Notes: a model not told the origin generated them from the sequence alone. A stretch of 64,000 nucleotides of DNA from Neckera pumila (GCA_963969595.1 OZ018408.1:43711022-43775021), one strand, 5' to 3'. Shown: positions 1-11,439, counted from the first letter of the stretch. Program-made: numbers and translations.

Positions 1-383
1 AAAACAGTCTATAGACTATCTCCAAACTACCCAAAAGTGTATCTATAATGGTCATCTTACCACCTAAAGAAGTCACAAAATTTCCTAACATGGCTACAAT
101 ATTTTCTAACAAGGTTATGGCATGAAGGAATAAAATAGCTATTTCTTCTGATGAATTTACACTAGAAAGGTGGGAGTTCCTATTGTAGTCACTAGTAACT
201 CCATCACCATCATTCAAAACATTGGTTGCGGCCACTAATACAACCTAATTAGCTCAAATCTCATTTATTACAAAAATTCTGTCATGGATTAATGTAAGAC
301 TATAATGGGTCATTTTCTAAATGTCTGCATTGGGTGTTTTGCATGCCATAGGCTGGTTTACCGTAAACGTAAATGACAATTTC
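1..383. repeat. Dispersed repeat, related to 11780-12000
   Basis: Shares several blocks in order with 11780-12000: ACAATATTTTCTAA, a block around GTTCCTA followed by GTCAC and ACTCCAT, AATGGGTCATTTT-like and GGCTGGTTTACC. Diverged, with no reading frame and no clear termini in the window. Confidence 0.4.
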
Positions 384-515
384 ATTAGATGACATTTAAG
401 GGCATTATTTGGAGGGCCTTTTCAAGCCCGTTTTCAAATTTGGCCCGATTCTGTGAACAGCCGGTACGGGCTATCAGAAGAAAAAAAATTCAATTTTTTT
501 TCCCAAATATCATTT

Positions 516-611
<96 letters not shown>

Positions 612-722
612 AAATGACATGTTACGGTCTCGGCTACATCAACCAATAGTTATCCTACAATCCTGCTGTCTGGGAACAGAGGATAATTTGCAGTCTTCCA
701 AAAGCCTCAAATGTCATCTAAT
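384..722. mobile_element. MITE-like element carrying an (AT)n tract
   Basis: Imperfect terminal inverted repeats ATTAGATGACATTTAAGG (384) and CCTCAAATGTCATCTAAT (ending 722). The interior (GGGCCTTTTCAAGCCCG, TCTGTGAACAGCCGGTACGGGC, GCAGTCTTCC) matches the element nested at 35112-35366. No transposase frame. The AT tract accounts for much of the length difference. Confidence 0.6.
519..605. repeat. (AT)n microsatellite, about 43 units
   Basis: Uninterrupted AT dinucleotides inside the MITE at 384-722. It produces an artefactual Ile-Tyr open frame on the minus strand. Confidence 0.98.
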
Positions 723-815
723 GTTTTTCATAGTTAATGTAGTCAATGGCAATATAGGACTGAGTAATCATCTTTGGCCTTCATTGATATTGACAACACA
801 CACATTGATGTTCAA

Positions 816-1051
816 TTAACCTTGTAAGGACATTGTGAACCATAGACGTGTGATGAATGACAAAGAATCTTTTTGTGTAGAACAAAAGTACATATATTCA
901 TCTTTGGAATTTTATGCAAAAACAGGAGATCTTGTATAGTAGTTTGACCTCCAATGAGAGTGGTTTTGATTTTTTTTACTGATAGATGCCATTTTCACTA
1001 TACCAAAAAAGGATGATTTCTATGATGACCAACTCGTCCTTACATGGTTAA
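816..1051. mobile_element. TTAA-flanked MITE, about 240-bp family (copy 1)
   Basis: Starts TTAACCTTGTAAGGAC at 816 and ends GTCCTTACATGGTTAA at 1051, a 16-bp inverted repeat with one mismatch including TTAA at both ends. Related copies are 3118-3375, 55167-55396 and the interrupted copy 52926-54079. The right TTAA (1048-1051) is also the left TTAA of the next element. Confidence 0.75.
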
Positions 1052-1945
1052 CCTCTAAAGGCCCAAGGCCTTTTTTCTGCCAAAAAATACCCAAATTTGC
1101 CATTTTTATAGCAAAGAGTAAAAAAACTTGAAAAATGTTTCTTTTGCACATTTAACCATAGGAACTTACACCAAACTAGTATGAAAATGCGTGGAAAAAA
1201 TTTCAGAATTTTGACCGCACAGATTGTAAGATGTCTGTGTTTAAAGTGAAAAAAACAAGTTTTTCAATACATTACGGGACTAGATTTTATGACTTTGAAC
1301 ATTTTTAACTTAATTTTTTTGCAATACAAAGTTTTGAGCTTTAAATCTTTATAGTGGAGAATTGAGTTGAGAGTCTAGGGGGGGAAAAAACCCAAAAAAA
1401 CTTAATTTTCATTACTAAAAACATTGTTAAATAGAAGTAGGTAAAAGATAGAAGGAAAATCTAAAATATTAATATCTTTTATATGGAATGAAAAAACACT
1501 AATCCCAATGGTGAGATTGCTTCAGAAAAAAAACTAAAACTTGTGGAATTTTTTTTTTTAAATTGTAAAAGTTGCATTTGGAAATGAGTCTTACAAGTTA
1601 TTTTTTTCAAGAAGATGCTCTAAGTGCCCGAAAAACAAGATTGTCCATAACTTTCTCATAAAAAATCCAAATGAAATGAATCAAAACTTTTTAGATAGAC
1701 AGAAATATAATCTATAAGAAAAATAAAAATTAAAGAAATTAATTAATTAATTTTATTTTTTTTGCTGCCCTCCGTCCCCTATTTGGAGCTTATTTGGGCG
1801 TACCTTTTTTCCAGGCACCGATTGAAAAAAAATTATATTCCTACAAAGCTTAGCAATTTTTCTATCTTCAATAAAAGTTTCGCAAAATCATGACAAAAAT
1901 TCAATCCATAGGTACCTGCCCAAAATCCCATTTGTCCCCCAAAGG
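1048..1945 (+). mobile_element. Long TTAA element, right end missing
   Basis: Begins TTAACCTCTAAAGGCCC and is collinear with the complete copies at 45158-46070 (inverted) and 50542-51467 (ACCATAGGA, TAGAAGTAGG, AATCCCAATGGTGAGATTG, GAAGATGCTCTAA, CATAACTTTCTCAT, TACCTGCCCAAAATCCCAT). The conserved end GACTTTAGGGGTTAA is absent after TTTGTCCCCC, so it is truncated. Multiple stops; non-coding. Confidence 0.8.
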
Positions 1946-1962
1946 CAGTAAGTATCATAATA

Positions 1963-2002
1963 AGGATTCCAAATCACACCTTTTGTCGTGATTTGGAATC
2001 CT
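1963..2002. repeat. Hairpin, 15-bp perfect arms, 10-nt loop
   Basis: AGGATTCCAAATCAC at 1963-1977 is exactly complementary to GTGATTTGGAATCCT at 1988-2002. It sits just past the broken end of the long TTAA element. Confidence 0.9.
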
Positions 2003-2323
2003 CTATTTTCCCAAAAGCACCAGCTGACAATGAACCCACATACCCGGCGGGTCTCGTCGGACATTGAATGCCCATGTTTTTCTTGCCTGACAGAGCTTTC
2101 GCACCCACCCTGCTGTTGTACATTCCAGTATAACCGAACCCAGACTCACGGCATGCATAGCTGGCAAAACGGTCGACCTCCGTAATATAGCACCTGCAAA
2201 CAGGCCCTCTAAGCTCAGGCGACCAACAACGATTGGCATCCCATAAAGGAAGGGCTCTTTCAGTGTCTGTTTCAGTCCCTGTTTCAGTCCCTGTTTCAGT
2301 CCCGCCCATGTTTCTTTGGATGA

Positions 2324-2967
2324 TTAATGCCTAAATGCCCAAGGCACCCAAATTTGGTGTTTGCAAAACTTTGAAGTTAAATAAAACCTAACCAAGTTGC
2401 TATTTTTAGTAGTTTATATTTTTAGAAAGTTCTTCTTGAAGTCTAATTTTAGCACCAAAAATCCAATCTTGAAAAAAAATGATAGTGATTTTTCTATTCG
2501 AGTTTTTGTACAAGGGTACCCCTTGCAATCTTGGCTTCCCGTAGTGTTGAGAGCTCTTGGAAATGAGCCTCAAATACACTAGATCTTGGAGAAAAAATCA
2601 CATTCAAAATTCATTTAAAAAAATTGTAGAATAGATTTTAAGAAGCCATAAATTGATCAAGGTTATACAAGTTAGGCCCTTTAATTTCATATTTTTTTTG
2701 TCATCAACATTTTAGATTTGATTTGTGTAAAGAAGATTTGAAGATTTTTGCAATTTTAGCACCCTCACGGTCAAGCATTATAATCTTTCACTCCATACGT
2801 CATATTGTTGTGTTTTCTTTTCCTATGAGATCTCTAACATGTCTAGTTTGAATTTGTATGGTTACAATTCAAAAAAATTGATGCAACTTATCAAAATGTT
2901 GGCATTTTGTTCAATTTAAAGCAAATTCCAGGAAGCTTGAAATAGGCCTTAGGCATTTAGGGGTTAA
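2324..2967. mobile_element. TTAA-flanked element, 644 bp, CCTAAATGCC-type termini
   Basis: Left end TTAATGCCTAAATGCC at 2324; right end GGCATTTAGGGGTTAA at 2967. The terminal inverted repeat is about 22 bp with few mismatches and ends in TTAA on both sides. A similar right end (GGCTTAGGCACTTAGGGG then TTAA) is at about 63832-63853. No coding potential. Confidence 0.7.
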
Positions 2968-3117
2968 GCCCTTTTGAATTAGTGAAGAATAAAAAAAATT
3001 GGAAAAACTTAGTTTTTGAATTCATGCAATTTATTGTATAGATCATAATAATTGTAGCTCTATTATATAATCGAAGAGCAGTGAAATGATGTTTTAAAGG
3101 TTCTACCTCAGAGATAT

Positions 3118-3375
3118 TTAACCTTTAAACGATGAGGGGGCCATTATGTGGTCGATAGATGACAAAGAATTAAATTGTTAAGAACAAAAGAACACCTATT
3201 CATCTTCAAAATTTGTTGTTAAAAGGGGAGAACTTCTACAAGAGCTTGACTTCCAATAGATACTTTTTTTTTTTTTTAATGTAGATCATCATCATTTTTT
3301 TTAATGTAGATTATTATCTCACGGTAATGAAAAAGGACGATTTCCAAAATCACCCCTTCGTCCTTTAAAGTTTAA
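3118..3375. mobile_element. TTAA-flanked MITE, about 240-bp family (copy 2)
   Basis: Left TTAACCTTTAAACGATG at 3118; right CGTCCTTTAAAGTTTAA at 3375. Interior shares GATGACAAAGAATTAAATT-like, GAACAAAAG and GGACGATTTCC-like blocks with the copy at 816-1051. Holds the intact site TTAATGTAGAT (about 3300-3310), equivalent to the site occupied in the copy at 52926-54079. Confidence 0.7.
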
Positions 3376-3525
3376 TGTGGCGAAGTCATAGCCATTGATT
3401 TAAAAATATTCATGTATTTGAAGAAGATTTGCATCAATGAATGAAGTTGAAAAAAAAACTAAATCATAATCGACGTGGTCCTTGATTAGTTGAATGGAAT
3501 GGAATAAGATGTTGATCTGTTTGAT

Positions 3526-3610
3526 GTAAATAGCTTAAGATGAAAGATTTTCTTTCAGTGTAAACATCTTAAGCTGAAAGATTTTCCTTCAATGTAAATA
3601 TCTTAAAATA
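3526..3610. repeat. Short direct repeat, about 40-bp unit, 2.5 copies
   Basis: CTTAAGATGAAAGATTTTC, CTTAAGCTGAAAGATTTTC and a third partial copy (TCTTAAAAT) follow each other, each after a TGTAAAxATxT-like spacer. Function unknown. Confidence 0.65.
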
Positions 3611-3664
3611 AAAATAAAAGGTTGTCCATGTCCAATGTGCATAATTAGATTGCTTTCTTACACA

Positions 3665-3910
3665 AAAGGATCAAAATGAAGTGGCCCACTTGCTCCAAGT
3701 CATTCTAGGGGTGTAAGTAAAAAAAAAGCCCCCTATTTTGTTCTTGATTAATTTATCTTGTACACCTCTCCAAGCTAATTTGGGACCTTTGACAGTAAAA
3801 TTGAATTCAGAATTTGCAAATTTTATCATGCGTGGAAAATAAAAAATTTCAGTGTTTTCCCGTGGGACCTAGCAAGAGGGTTAGTTCACTCGAGCCTACA
3901 AAAGATGCCT
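3665..3910. repeat. Dispersed repeat, related to 56110-56340
   Basis: Both copies contain CCCCTATTTTGT, GGGACCTxTGA, GAATTCAGAA, GCAAATTTTATCA, ATTTCAGTGTTTTC and GGGTTAGTTC in order. Diverged, non-coding. Confidence 0.6.
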
Positions 3911-5180
3911 CTTGTTACCATCATATCATCTTAATGCTTATTTTTTCTTTTGCCAAAAGAAAGTCATTGAAGAATACCTTGCTTTCGAGTAGTGTCATTG
4001 GTAGTTGACATTCACTCATTTACTATAGTATAATTGTACATGAGCCATGTTTACACAAGCTACTGTGAAGGCAATATATAATTAGCTTGCTCTTCTATTT
4101 TCCTATTGTACTCTTAAATGTTTCAAATTGTTCAATCACATACACAAGGAGACTAGAATGTAGTAAAGAAATAAACTTTCTATAAACATGGAAAAATCAA
4201 CATGAAGTAAATTGCCTTGCATACTTGGAACCTAACCTACTACTGTATATGCAACAAATATAAAATGGTTTGTAGTGTTGTAGTAAAATTTCTTTTCCTA
4301 TATTATGCAAAATATTGACAATTGTTGAAATCCTTGTTAATGAATATATTAAAATTTTAGCACCCTCGACAAAATTTGACTATCATAATCCTTTTATCCC
4401 TTTAGGCTATGAGTAAGCCCTTCTTATTGTTTAAAATAAATAAATATTATTATGAAAAATCTTGTAATAATTTAATAAAAAAAAAACTCTTACTACTATT
4501 ACAATTAATGCAACTCACAATTGATAAAGGAAGCAACTTCATCATAAGATGCTCTATCACTCTAGCAATAAAAAGATGAATTGCAAAATGACAAGTAAAG
4601 AACAGTGGTTCTCTCGAGGGTTTTCTTTTCATTTTTTAATTCTTTAAAGTGGCTCAATTTTCAAATAAGGTAATATTCAAACTTGTTTATAGTAGCCTTT
4701 GTGGATGCAAATCCTCCTGTTTTTTTAATCCAAATCTAATGAATGTCCATCCAAATTTGGTCACATAAATTCAGAGAAGAGACTAATAAAAATACATGCA
4801 TTTAGTCACTACATACATTAGGAAGAGTCACAATACCTCTTAGATTCTTTAGCTAGTTTAATGAAAATTTAGACAATTTATTAGTCAATGAAGAATTCTT
4901 CAACAGGTTCGTTTTTCCAAATTCTAAAAGTCAAATAATTTCTGCCATGCATTAATTCTTTTAATAAATCCACGGGATGCTTTGGTGCTTGTAATCAATT
5001 GTGACTCCTCCTAATGTTTATAGCATTGGATTTCAAATTATTTGACTCACTTGAGTCTTTGAACTGACTATTGTTCTACAATATATGTAAGGATAAAGGA
5101 TATGCAATTCTACTCGTTTGAAACAAATGAATTACCAATGCTACAAACCCTTATTCTTTGTCTATTCAAGCGTGGATCAC
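3911..5180. other. AT-rich intergenic DNA
   Basis: No gene, RNA or complete transposon recognised. Short open frames on both strands lack conserved-looking composition. Confidence 0.5.
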
Positions 5181-5331
5181 TTAATCCTTCAAAAGGACAT
5201 GGTCCCTGATAAATATGGCAGTTATTAAAATACGCTGATTGTTGAATCAATAGGTGCATTCTTTGTTTTTATAGTGAACATTGAAGTCATCCATCGACTA
5301 CCTTTCGGCTTCTATGTTCTTCAAGGGTTAA
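5181..5331. mobile_element. TTAA-flanked MITE, about 150-bp family
   Basis: TTAATCCTTCAAAAGGACATGG at the left in abbreviated form and TGTTCTTCAAGGGTTAA at the right. The interior (AATAGGTGCATTCTTTGTTT, TAGTGAACATTGAAGTCATCC) matches 39710-39858. Relatives are at 46610, 50413 and 54076. Confidence 0.7.
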
Positions 5332-5401
5332 ATGAAAAATGAGTGACTAATTGTTTGTTGTAAAGACCCGTACAACACCAATTTGACATATTGTACACAT
5401 A

Positions 5402-5403
<2 letters not shown>

Positions 5404-5492
<89 letters not shown>
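5404..5492. repeat. (AT)n microsatellite, about 44 units
   Basis: Perfect AT dinucleotides. The Ile-Tyr open reading frame across it is an artefact. Confidence 0.98.
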
Positions 5493-5495
<3 letters not shown>

Positions 5496-5539
5496 CCCTT
5501 GTATCTAGGTCCCTATATACTCCCATATTCTATAAGTCT

Positions 5540-5830
5540 ACTTAAAATGCCTCAATGTCATCCACCCCTTTTTTGGAGGCACCATGTGGCCAGATTGCAC
5601 TATTTCAAAATAAATTTCTACTTTTTTGCCAAAAATAGAATTTTTTTTACCAATTTTTTTTTCCATTTCTATTTAAATTATAGATGAAGTTGCCAAATTT
5701 GAATCAAAAAGTGCATGGATATAATTGAAAAGTGTTTTTTGGTCCAAAAGATGGATGAATGTAGAAATACAATGCATCACATGATTGCCATCCCAGCACT
5801 TTCTCAAAAAGTAAAAAGAAAGCCCTGATG
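5540..5830. repeat. Dispersed repeat X, copy 1
   Basis: Collinear with 33718-34002: GGCACCA, CTATTTCAAAATAAAT-like, CTACTTTTTT, GATGAAGTTG, CAAATTTGAAT, TTGAAAAGTGT, ATGGATGAATG, AGAAATACAATG, GCACTTTCTCAAAA and a terminal GCCCT/AGGGC. A more diverged copy is at 17885-18165. No transposase frame. Confidence 0.65.
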
Positions 5831-5831
5831 C

Positions 5832-6250
5832 CAAACAACACGGGACCTTACCAGAAGCCATGAAAGCTGATAAATCCAGGAAGTTCTGATACACTCTGGT
5901 AACACGCAATTGCGGGGCCCATCCTCCTATCCACCCCGCAAGCGTGGCCCAACCCCGACCCACCGCGTGTCTCAAAACCCAGAGTCCCAAAACCTATCCC
6001 CGGAAATGCCAGCTCGGAACATTCCAAGGTCGACTCGGATTCTTACGGGTTAGAGCCCATCCCGAAACGCCACGTCGCCACTCCAGCAATAGTGGTTCAT
6101 CTTCGCTGATGAAGCATCCTCTTTCATCTCTCATCGCCGATCAAATCTTTGCTACTCCAGCCAAGAGCAAGTTGCAATTGATCACAAAGTCCCAACAATC
6201 CTACAGTGTTGCTGTCTGAGAAATTTTCACAGACAGACGTTTGCACACAA
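5832..6250 (+). promoter_or_regulatory. Probable promoter and 5' UTR region of the GST-N protein gene
   Basis: GC content rises sharply here compared with the repeats to the left, and no transposon similarity is seen from about 5835 to the ATG. No convincing TATA box was found. The assignment is positional. Confidence 0.4.
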
Positions 6251-6293
6251 AAATCTCTTGAAATCCCATTTCGCGGTCGATTTCAAGAGATTT
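6251..6293 (+). promoter_or_regulatory. 5'-leader hairpin upstream of the GST-N protein start
   Basis: Perfect 15-bp arms (AAATCTCTTGAAATC at 6251-6265 and its complement at 6279-6293) enclose a 13-nt loop and end 20 nt before the chosen ATG at 6314. If transcribed, it would form a stable 5' UTR stem-loop. The sequence shows the inverted repeat; a role in translation is inferred. The in-frame ATG at 6206 would place the hairpin inside the coding region, which is less likely because that stretch does not read like a transit peptide. Confidence 0.6.
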
Positions 6294-6313
6294 GTTCCGA
6301 GAGATTTTTGGCC

Positions 6314-9300
6314 ATGGCCATGGCGACTTCGACGTCGTGGTTGCAAGCCGCGAAGACGACGGTGCCATCCTTGTTGGGCACCCCCCCACCAGCTCGCAGA
6401 AGCTCCAGGAAGGCTGTTGGGATGATTCTGCGGGCGGAGAAGAGTGAAAGTACGGAGACGGAGGTGCAGAATCCGGCGCCCGCAGCGTCCTCTGTGGCGG
6501 AATCGACCGTGAAATCGGATTTCAAGGGAGGGAGGTTTGCCGTCCGGTCGGATATGATTGGCGCCGTGCTGGGAGGCGCCTTGGGTGTGCCGTTTCGACT
6601 TGGATCTGGCGCTCTTGTGAAAGGGTAACAGCGGATTGCGCCATTCTTGTCTTTTTGAGCGTGCATTGTGTGATTTTGTACGAAGGAGTGTACTACTGAA
6701 ATTTTGAATTTCCTTCCTTTCAAGGACATTTTGATAATGTGAGGTTACCATTGAGCTTCCAGTTTGAATGAGGGTTTAGGGGATGTTGACCTTGTTTCTG
6801 TGAAAGGGTAACAGGCGGACTGTGCATTGTGCGATTTTGTACTCAGGCTTGTTCTATTGAAGTTTTGAGTTTCCTTCATTCCAACCACATTTTAACAACA
6901 TTAGGGTTACCATTCATCTCCCACTTTGAATGAGGGTTTAGGGGATGTGGACCTAGTTTCAGTGAGCAGGTATGTTGAATCTAATGATTAATGCCGTGAA
7001 TTGGTATTTGCAAGGCCTTTTTTTGGGTTCAGTCGTGATTCTGAAAAAGGGCTGAACTTTAAGGATATCTCTGTTTTTATCAGCATTTGACGATTGTGAG
7101 CAACATGCAGATACCACTTCGAAAATCATCCCGCTGCAGAAGTTGCAGGCGACAAATATGCCATTGCATTCGCAGGTATACAGTTATTTAGGGTAATATA
7201 ATTCAATGTATTTAGGGTTTTGTTAGTGATGACATTTCTTGAGTGACTGATCTTGAAAAGGTATAAATTCTGTGGAGTTCAAGTCAGATCAGACTCTGCG
7301 TGACTTTTTGCTCTGCGTTTCTGCACTGTGCATGGCTGAAGAGCTACTGATTTTCGTTTGTAGAATCGAACAGGTGCTTCCTCATGTTACCATGAGTTAA
7401 TAGAGAACTTTCTTTGAGGTATCTTAGAAATCGTAGCCACGTTAAACCCTGCTAATCGTAACATCATTGGAAGTAGATTTTAATGTAGATTCTGCCAATT
7501 GTAATGCCATTCAAGGCAACTTTTTACAGAAACTCTGCCAATTGCATGGCTGTTAAATTCCTAGAATCCCTCTAGGGTTGATTCTATACTAGTAATGGTC
7601 GCTACTGAGTACTAAATGTTTTGTTTTATGCTAGAGAATATTAAGATTGAAATATGCGCCACGTTCATCAAACAATTTTGCGTCTTAGTACATGTTTACT
7701 ACTGAGCAATGTCCCTCTCATCGGCCTTGCCCCGAAGACCTAGTAGATCTGATCAAAGGCATTTTTTTTTCCTTCTCAGGACGCAAATTTGTAGAGGTTG
7801 GCAATCCAGGGCCAAGACCTGAGAAACCCATCGAGATTTACGAGTTTGAAGGGTATGATAACTATGCTAATTGTTTTCTAGGCATGCTAGATGTCAGATT
7901 GGTCTAGCGCTGTTTTATTTCAGATTTACACGCAGATAGACTCGGTTGCAGTGTATCTAGAATGGATTTTCGGATGACAGATGGCATTTCTTTTATCACT
8001 GCATCATCAGTTTTTTCTTATGAGGTTTATCAAGTGTGGGAGTTTCACACAATTTTGTATACGTCCTGAAAGTTTTGCTTGAGTGTGTGGATACGACGAC
8101 CTTGGCCTCATTCGATGCTGCTTGATGACCACAGTTGTCCTTTCTGCCGAAAGGTATGCTCTTCAAAACCTCGTGTTTTGCCAAACTAATTAGGGTCTGA
8201 TTTCATGTTTAGGGAGATTAGTTTGTTTTGTCTAAGTGATTTCCATCGAGCATTGTCCGACTTTAAATATTAGTTCCAATAAACTACTAATGGTAAAGAT
8301 TACTATTGCGATGATGGTAAATTAGTGCCAAGTTAGTAGTGACGTACTGTTCACCTAATAGTTGCCGGTGTAACATCACACTAACATTAAGCTAATACCA
8401 TTTGCATTACATTAACATCAACCCCCAAGCGCCCCAAAGTCCATATTTTGGATGATGAATAGAGTTTTTTGAGGTGATGTTTTTTTTCAATAACTTCTCA
8501 TTAATCCAAAGTGATGCGTGAATCCTTGAAAATCAACCTTGTTTTGGGTAAATGTTATGCTTGTACAAAGATATATGCCTTAATATGCAAGAATCACTAA
8601 AGGTTTTGGATATTAGAAAATTATCCAAACATTAACTAAGCGCTTGCTTGACATGAGAACTGTATGAATCTAATGGCTATTAACTCAAATGCCTATCTAA
8701 TGCTTAATAACTTTCAAAAATCCTATCGATATAGCTTGAGTGTTTTTTCCTGATGTTACCTGTCCTAGTAGTTCTTTCAGTTTTGCATTATGACCCGCGC
8801 TTGCTCGTTCAAGAGAGATTAGTTCAGATCTTAATTTGGGATGAAACAGGTGAGGGAGATCGTTTCCATTTTGGACATCGATGTGCTCTACTATCCATGT
8901 CCGAAAAATGGTCCCAACTTCCGACCAAAGGCTAATCAGTTGGGTGGCAAGAAGATGTTCCCATACATGGTACGAGCTCAATTCCAATCCTGTCTGCGTG
9001 TTGTTTCCTATGATACCATATATTTAAACTAGAAAGAATGATTCAGCGTAGTTGCCAACTTAATCACTCATCGTGCTTTGAAAGTTCAGCCCTTGAACTT
9101 GTTCAGTATTTTCTCTTTCATGTTTGTCAGCTAGGAATCATGTTTTAAAGTTAGATCACGATCTCCTCTCACTTCAATGGATTCGTATTGCAGGTTGACC
9201 CGAACACAAATGTCGCTATGTATGAATCGGACGACATCATCAAGTATTTGGTTGAAAAATATGGTATGTTGCAATAGTTAAGTTGCGTTCAAATTAGCAT

Positions 9301-10718
9301 AGTATTTTCTCAAGCATATATTTGAGCAGTTGCAGATAGAGTCATTTCAAATTGACCCGAGCTTGGCACTTGGCAACTGAATCTGTGCAGGTGACGGAAA
9401 GGTCCCACTTTTGCTCAACCTTGGCTTCTTGACGGTATATGGACCAAGCTTTTAAGTTGCATCAACTTGACTCTTGCGCATGCGTTTCACATTTTATCGA
9501 CTGTAATTATTGTTCACATCGCTTGAACATATAAATGTATGTTAAACGTAGACGTGCAGAGGAGTTCTTGAGGAGATTGTTGGTATTTTCATTATGATAA
9601 TTATTGACTTAAATATACGATATCTTAAACTAACTGTTTGTTTTTTCGGGGGGTGCAGACGATTACAGCTGGCCTTGCCCTAATCGGGCGTTTCGGAAAG
9701 GTGACTTGACTGTTCCTTCCACTCTTTGATGAGGTCAAATAAGTTCATTCCGATTTGCAAAGTACTTAAAGCGACCAATTCTTCATTTGATTCCAATTAT
9801 GCTCCTACCTATTTTTTGTTCAAGGTAGTCCTTACCGGTTTTGCTGTTCCATTCGCAGGGCTCCACGTATGTTTCAGCTAAGCTTCCTGAGAAACCGCTC
9901 GAGTTGTGGGCTTACGAGGTGGGTCACTTTTATTCTGATTGTTATTTGCAAGTTTCATTTAGGGGATTGTCTAATTAGTCCAATCTACCGGAAAAATCAG
10001 TTCATTTGGTTTCTGGTTCATACATGTAATGTTTATTAATTTTTTATATATTCGGCTTGCATAACTTTCTGAGTTAAACTTACTCTAACTAGAGCATATA
10101 TACATGGTTTGCTGTTAAGCTGCATCCCTGTAGATCAATAGTGCAGAATCTATAACCTCAAATGGCTCATGCCCCTAACGCATGATTGTAATTCAATTTG
10201 CAGTCTTCTCCATTCTGCAAGATTGCAAGGGAGGCTTTGTCAGAGCTTGAGTTACCTCACATTTATCACAGGTGCGTACAAGATACATCAATTACCCCTA
10301 TATGCTGTCCTGGACTCTGCTACAATGTTTACGTATTTGTGACTACTTTTCTTATTGAAAGTTGATATTCGTTCAATTTACAAATTCTAAACTTCTTCTG
10401 TAACGTGGCAGTGCTGCTCGAGGAAGCGCCAAGAGGGACTTGTTGCTACAGAAGACTGGCAAATTTCAGGTAAATATCTTGACCGTCTTTGACGGTTGAA
10501 ACTGGAATCAGGCATCTGATGGTACGCTTTGTCTTGAGCGAAATTTACCAATATTTTACCCTTATCCTGCAGTAATCAGGTCATGAATTACAAGCTGAGA
10601 ACTGTTGTTGGTGCTACAGGTGCCGTATCTGGAGGATCCTAATACTGGTGCAGCGATGTTTGAGAGTCACGACATTTTGGAGTATGTAAGGAAAACATAC
10701 GCTCTGGCTGAAGCCTAA
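6314..10718 (+). CDS. Plastid-targeted protein with two GST-N/glutaredoxin-like domains (12 exons, 342 aa)
   Basis: Exons: 6314-6624, 7111-7175, 7780-7852, 8135-8153, 8850-8969, 9194-9263, 9391-9434, 9659-9700, 9859-9918, 10204-10271, 10412-10469, 10620-10718. All introns are GT/AG, phases match, and the 1029-nt CDS ends in TAA. Residues 1 to about 70 are Ser/Thr/Ala/Arg-rich and acid-poor at the start, as in a chloroplast transit peptide. Domain 1 (about 141-219) has a CPFC redox motif at 151-154, FPYM (cis-Pro loop) near 193 and ESDDIIKYL. Domain 2 (about 260-342) has SPFC at 270-273, keeping only the second Cys, then VPYL at 311 and FESHDILEYV. A hydrophobic linker at about 228-247 could be a membrane segment. 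Length and layout match the plant thioredoxin/GST-N family of Arabidopsis At5g03880 (from memory). Substrate unknown. The ATG at 6320 is an in-frame alternative start. Confidence 0.9.
6617..6960 (+). repeat. Degenerate tandem duplication spanning the exon 1 donor and intron 1
   Basis: A segment beginning GTGAAAGGGTAAC at 6617 recurs at 6800. Both copies continue through GTGCATTGTGYGATTTTGTAC, GAATTTCCTTC-like and GAGGGTTTAGGGGATG blocks. Offset falls from 183 to 162 bp because of indels. The first copy includes the last bases of exon 1 and the real donor (GT at 6625); the second carries a duplicate donor-like sequence at about 6807 inside the intron. Confidence 0.75.
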
Positions 10719-11057
10719 GAACGGACTATGTGTTCCATTTTTGAACTGAAGTTTGCTTATGGAACCAACCAGACTACCGCTTGCACATTTCGAACTTTTT
10801 CCATTGTAACGTACCAAGGGCTGCAATTTTATTTTGTACTTTATGAGCTTATATTTTGTACACCGTTTCCTTCTTCTTCGTCCTGTTTTTCTGCTCCAGA
10901 TGATGTCGGCTGTCTCCATGGACCCCTGAAGTTGAATTTCACGGCAGGATTTCTGCGATCTCCTTAGGGTCTTCACGTTTGTGTTGGTTCATTCAACTCT
11001 TTTCTTTGTATACAGTACATGGTTCCTAAAGTGGCCCACGTATGCTAAACTTGTAAA
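10719..11057 (+). other. Probable 3' UTR and downstream region of the GST-N gene
   Basis: Follows the TAA at 10716-10718. T-rich stretches (about 10795-10865) are typical of plant 3' regions. No exact polyadenylation signal is assigned. Confidence 0.4.
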
Positions 11058-11241
11058 GTACCAAGGTACCGTACAGCGTGTTTTTTTCTGGCGATATATC
11101 GCCAGATTCGGAGAACCTGTCAGAGCGTTTCACCACTGTGCCCAGCTCCCTCCAAATATCCACCTTTGTTGGGAGGGCACGCAAGGGTTCACTATTGCTC
11201 TACAGTGCAAAAAAACACACCATGGTACTGTAGTACCCTAG
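11058..11241. mobile_element. Small foldback MITE downstream of the GST-N gene
   Basis: GGTACCGTACAGCGTGTTTT near the left end is matched, with gaps, by the complement of AAAACACACCATGGTACTGT at the right end (about 25-30 bp). The interior holds a perfect 16-bp palindrome TGGCGATATATCGCCA at about 11088-11103. No coding potential; superfamily not determined. Confidence 0.5.
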
Positions 11242-11439
11242 GCAATGATCAGCTTTGAAAGAAATGAATTACTAAAATCCAAAGATTATTAGAATGTATA
11301 CCGCCAGTGCATGGCTGACTGCTATGCATTTATAGAGAGAATTCCATGTAGAACCGCCTTGTTGATTACAAGTAAGCAAATATACAAGCAAGGAAGCAAA
11401 ATTGGTCTAGGTCCAAAAAGAGGTTGCGCTCAAGTGCTT

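Noticed and set aside
434..646. Open frame of about 20 Ile-Tyr pairs on the minus strand
   Set aside because: Translation of an (AT)n microsatellite; the similar frame at 5391-5687 has the same cause.
1974..2309. Minus-strand frame with GTETGTETGTET repeats
   Set aside because: Produced by three copies of a 12-bp CTGTTTCAGTCC repeat at 2267-2302; no domain or splice context.
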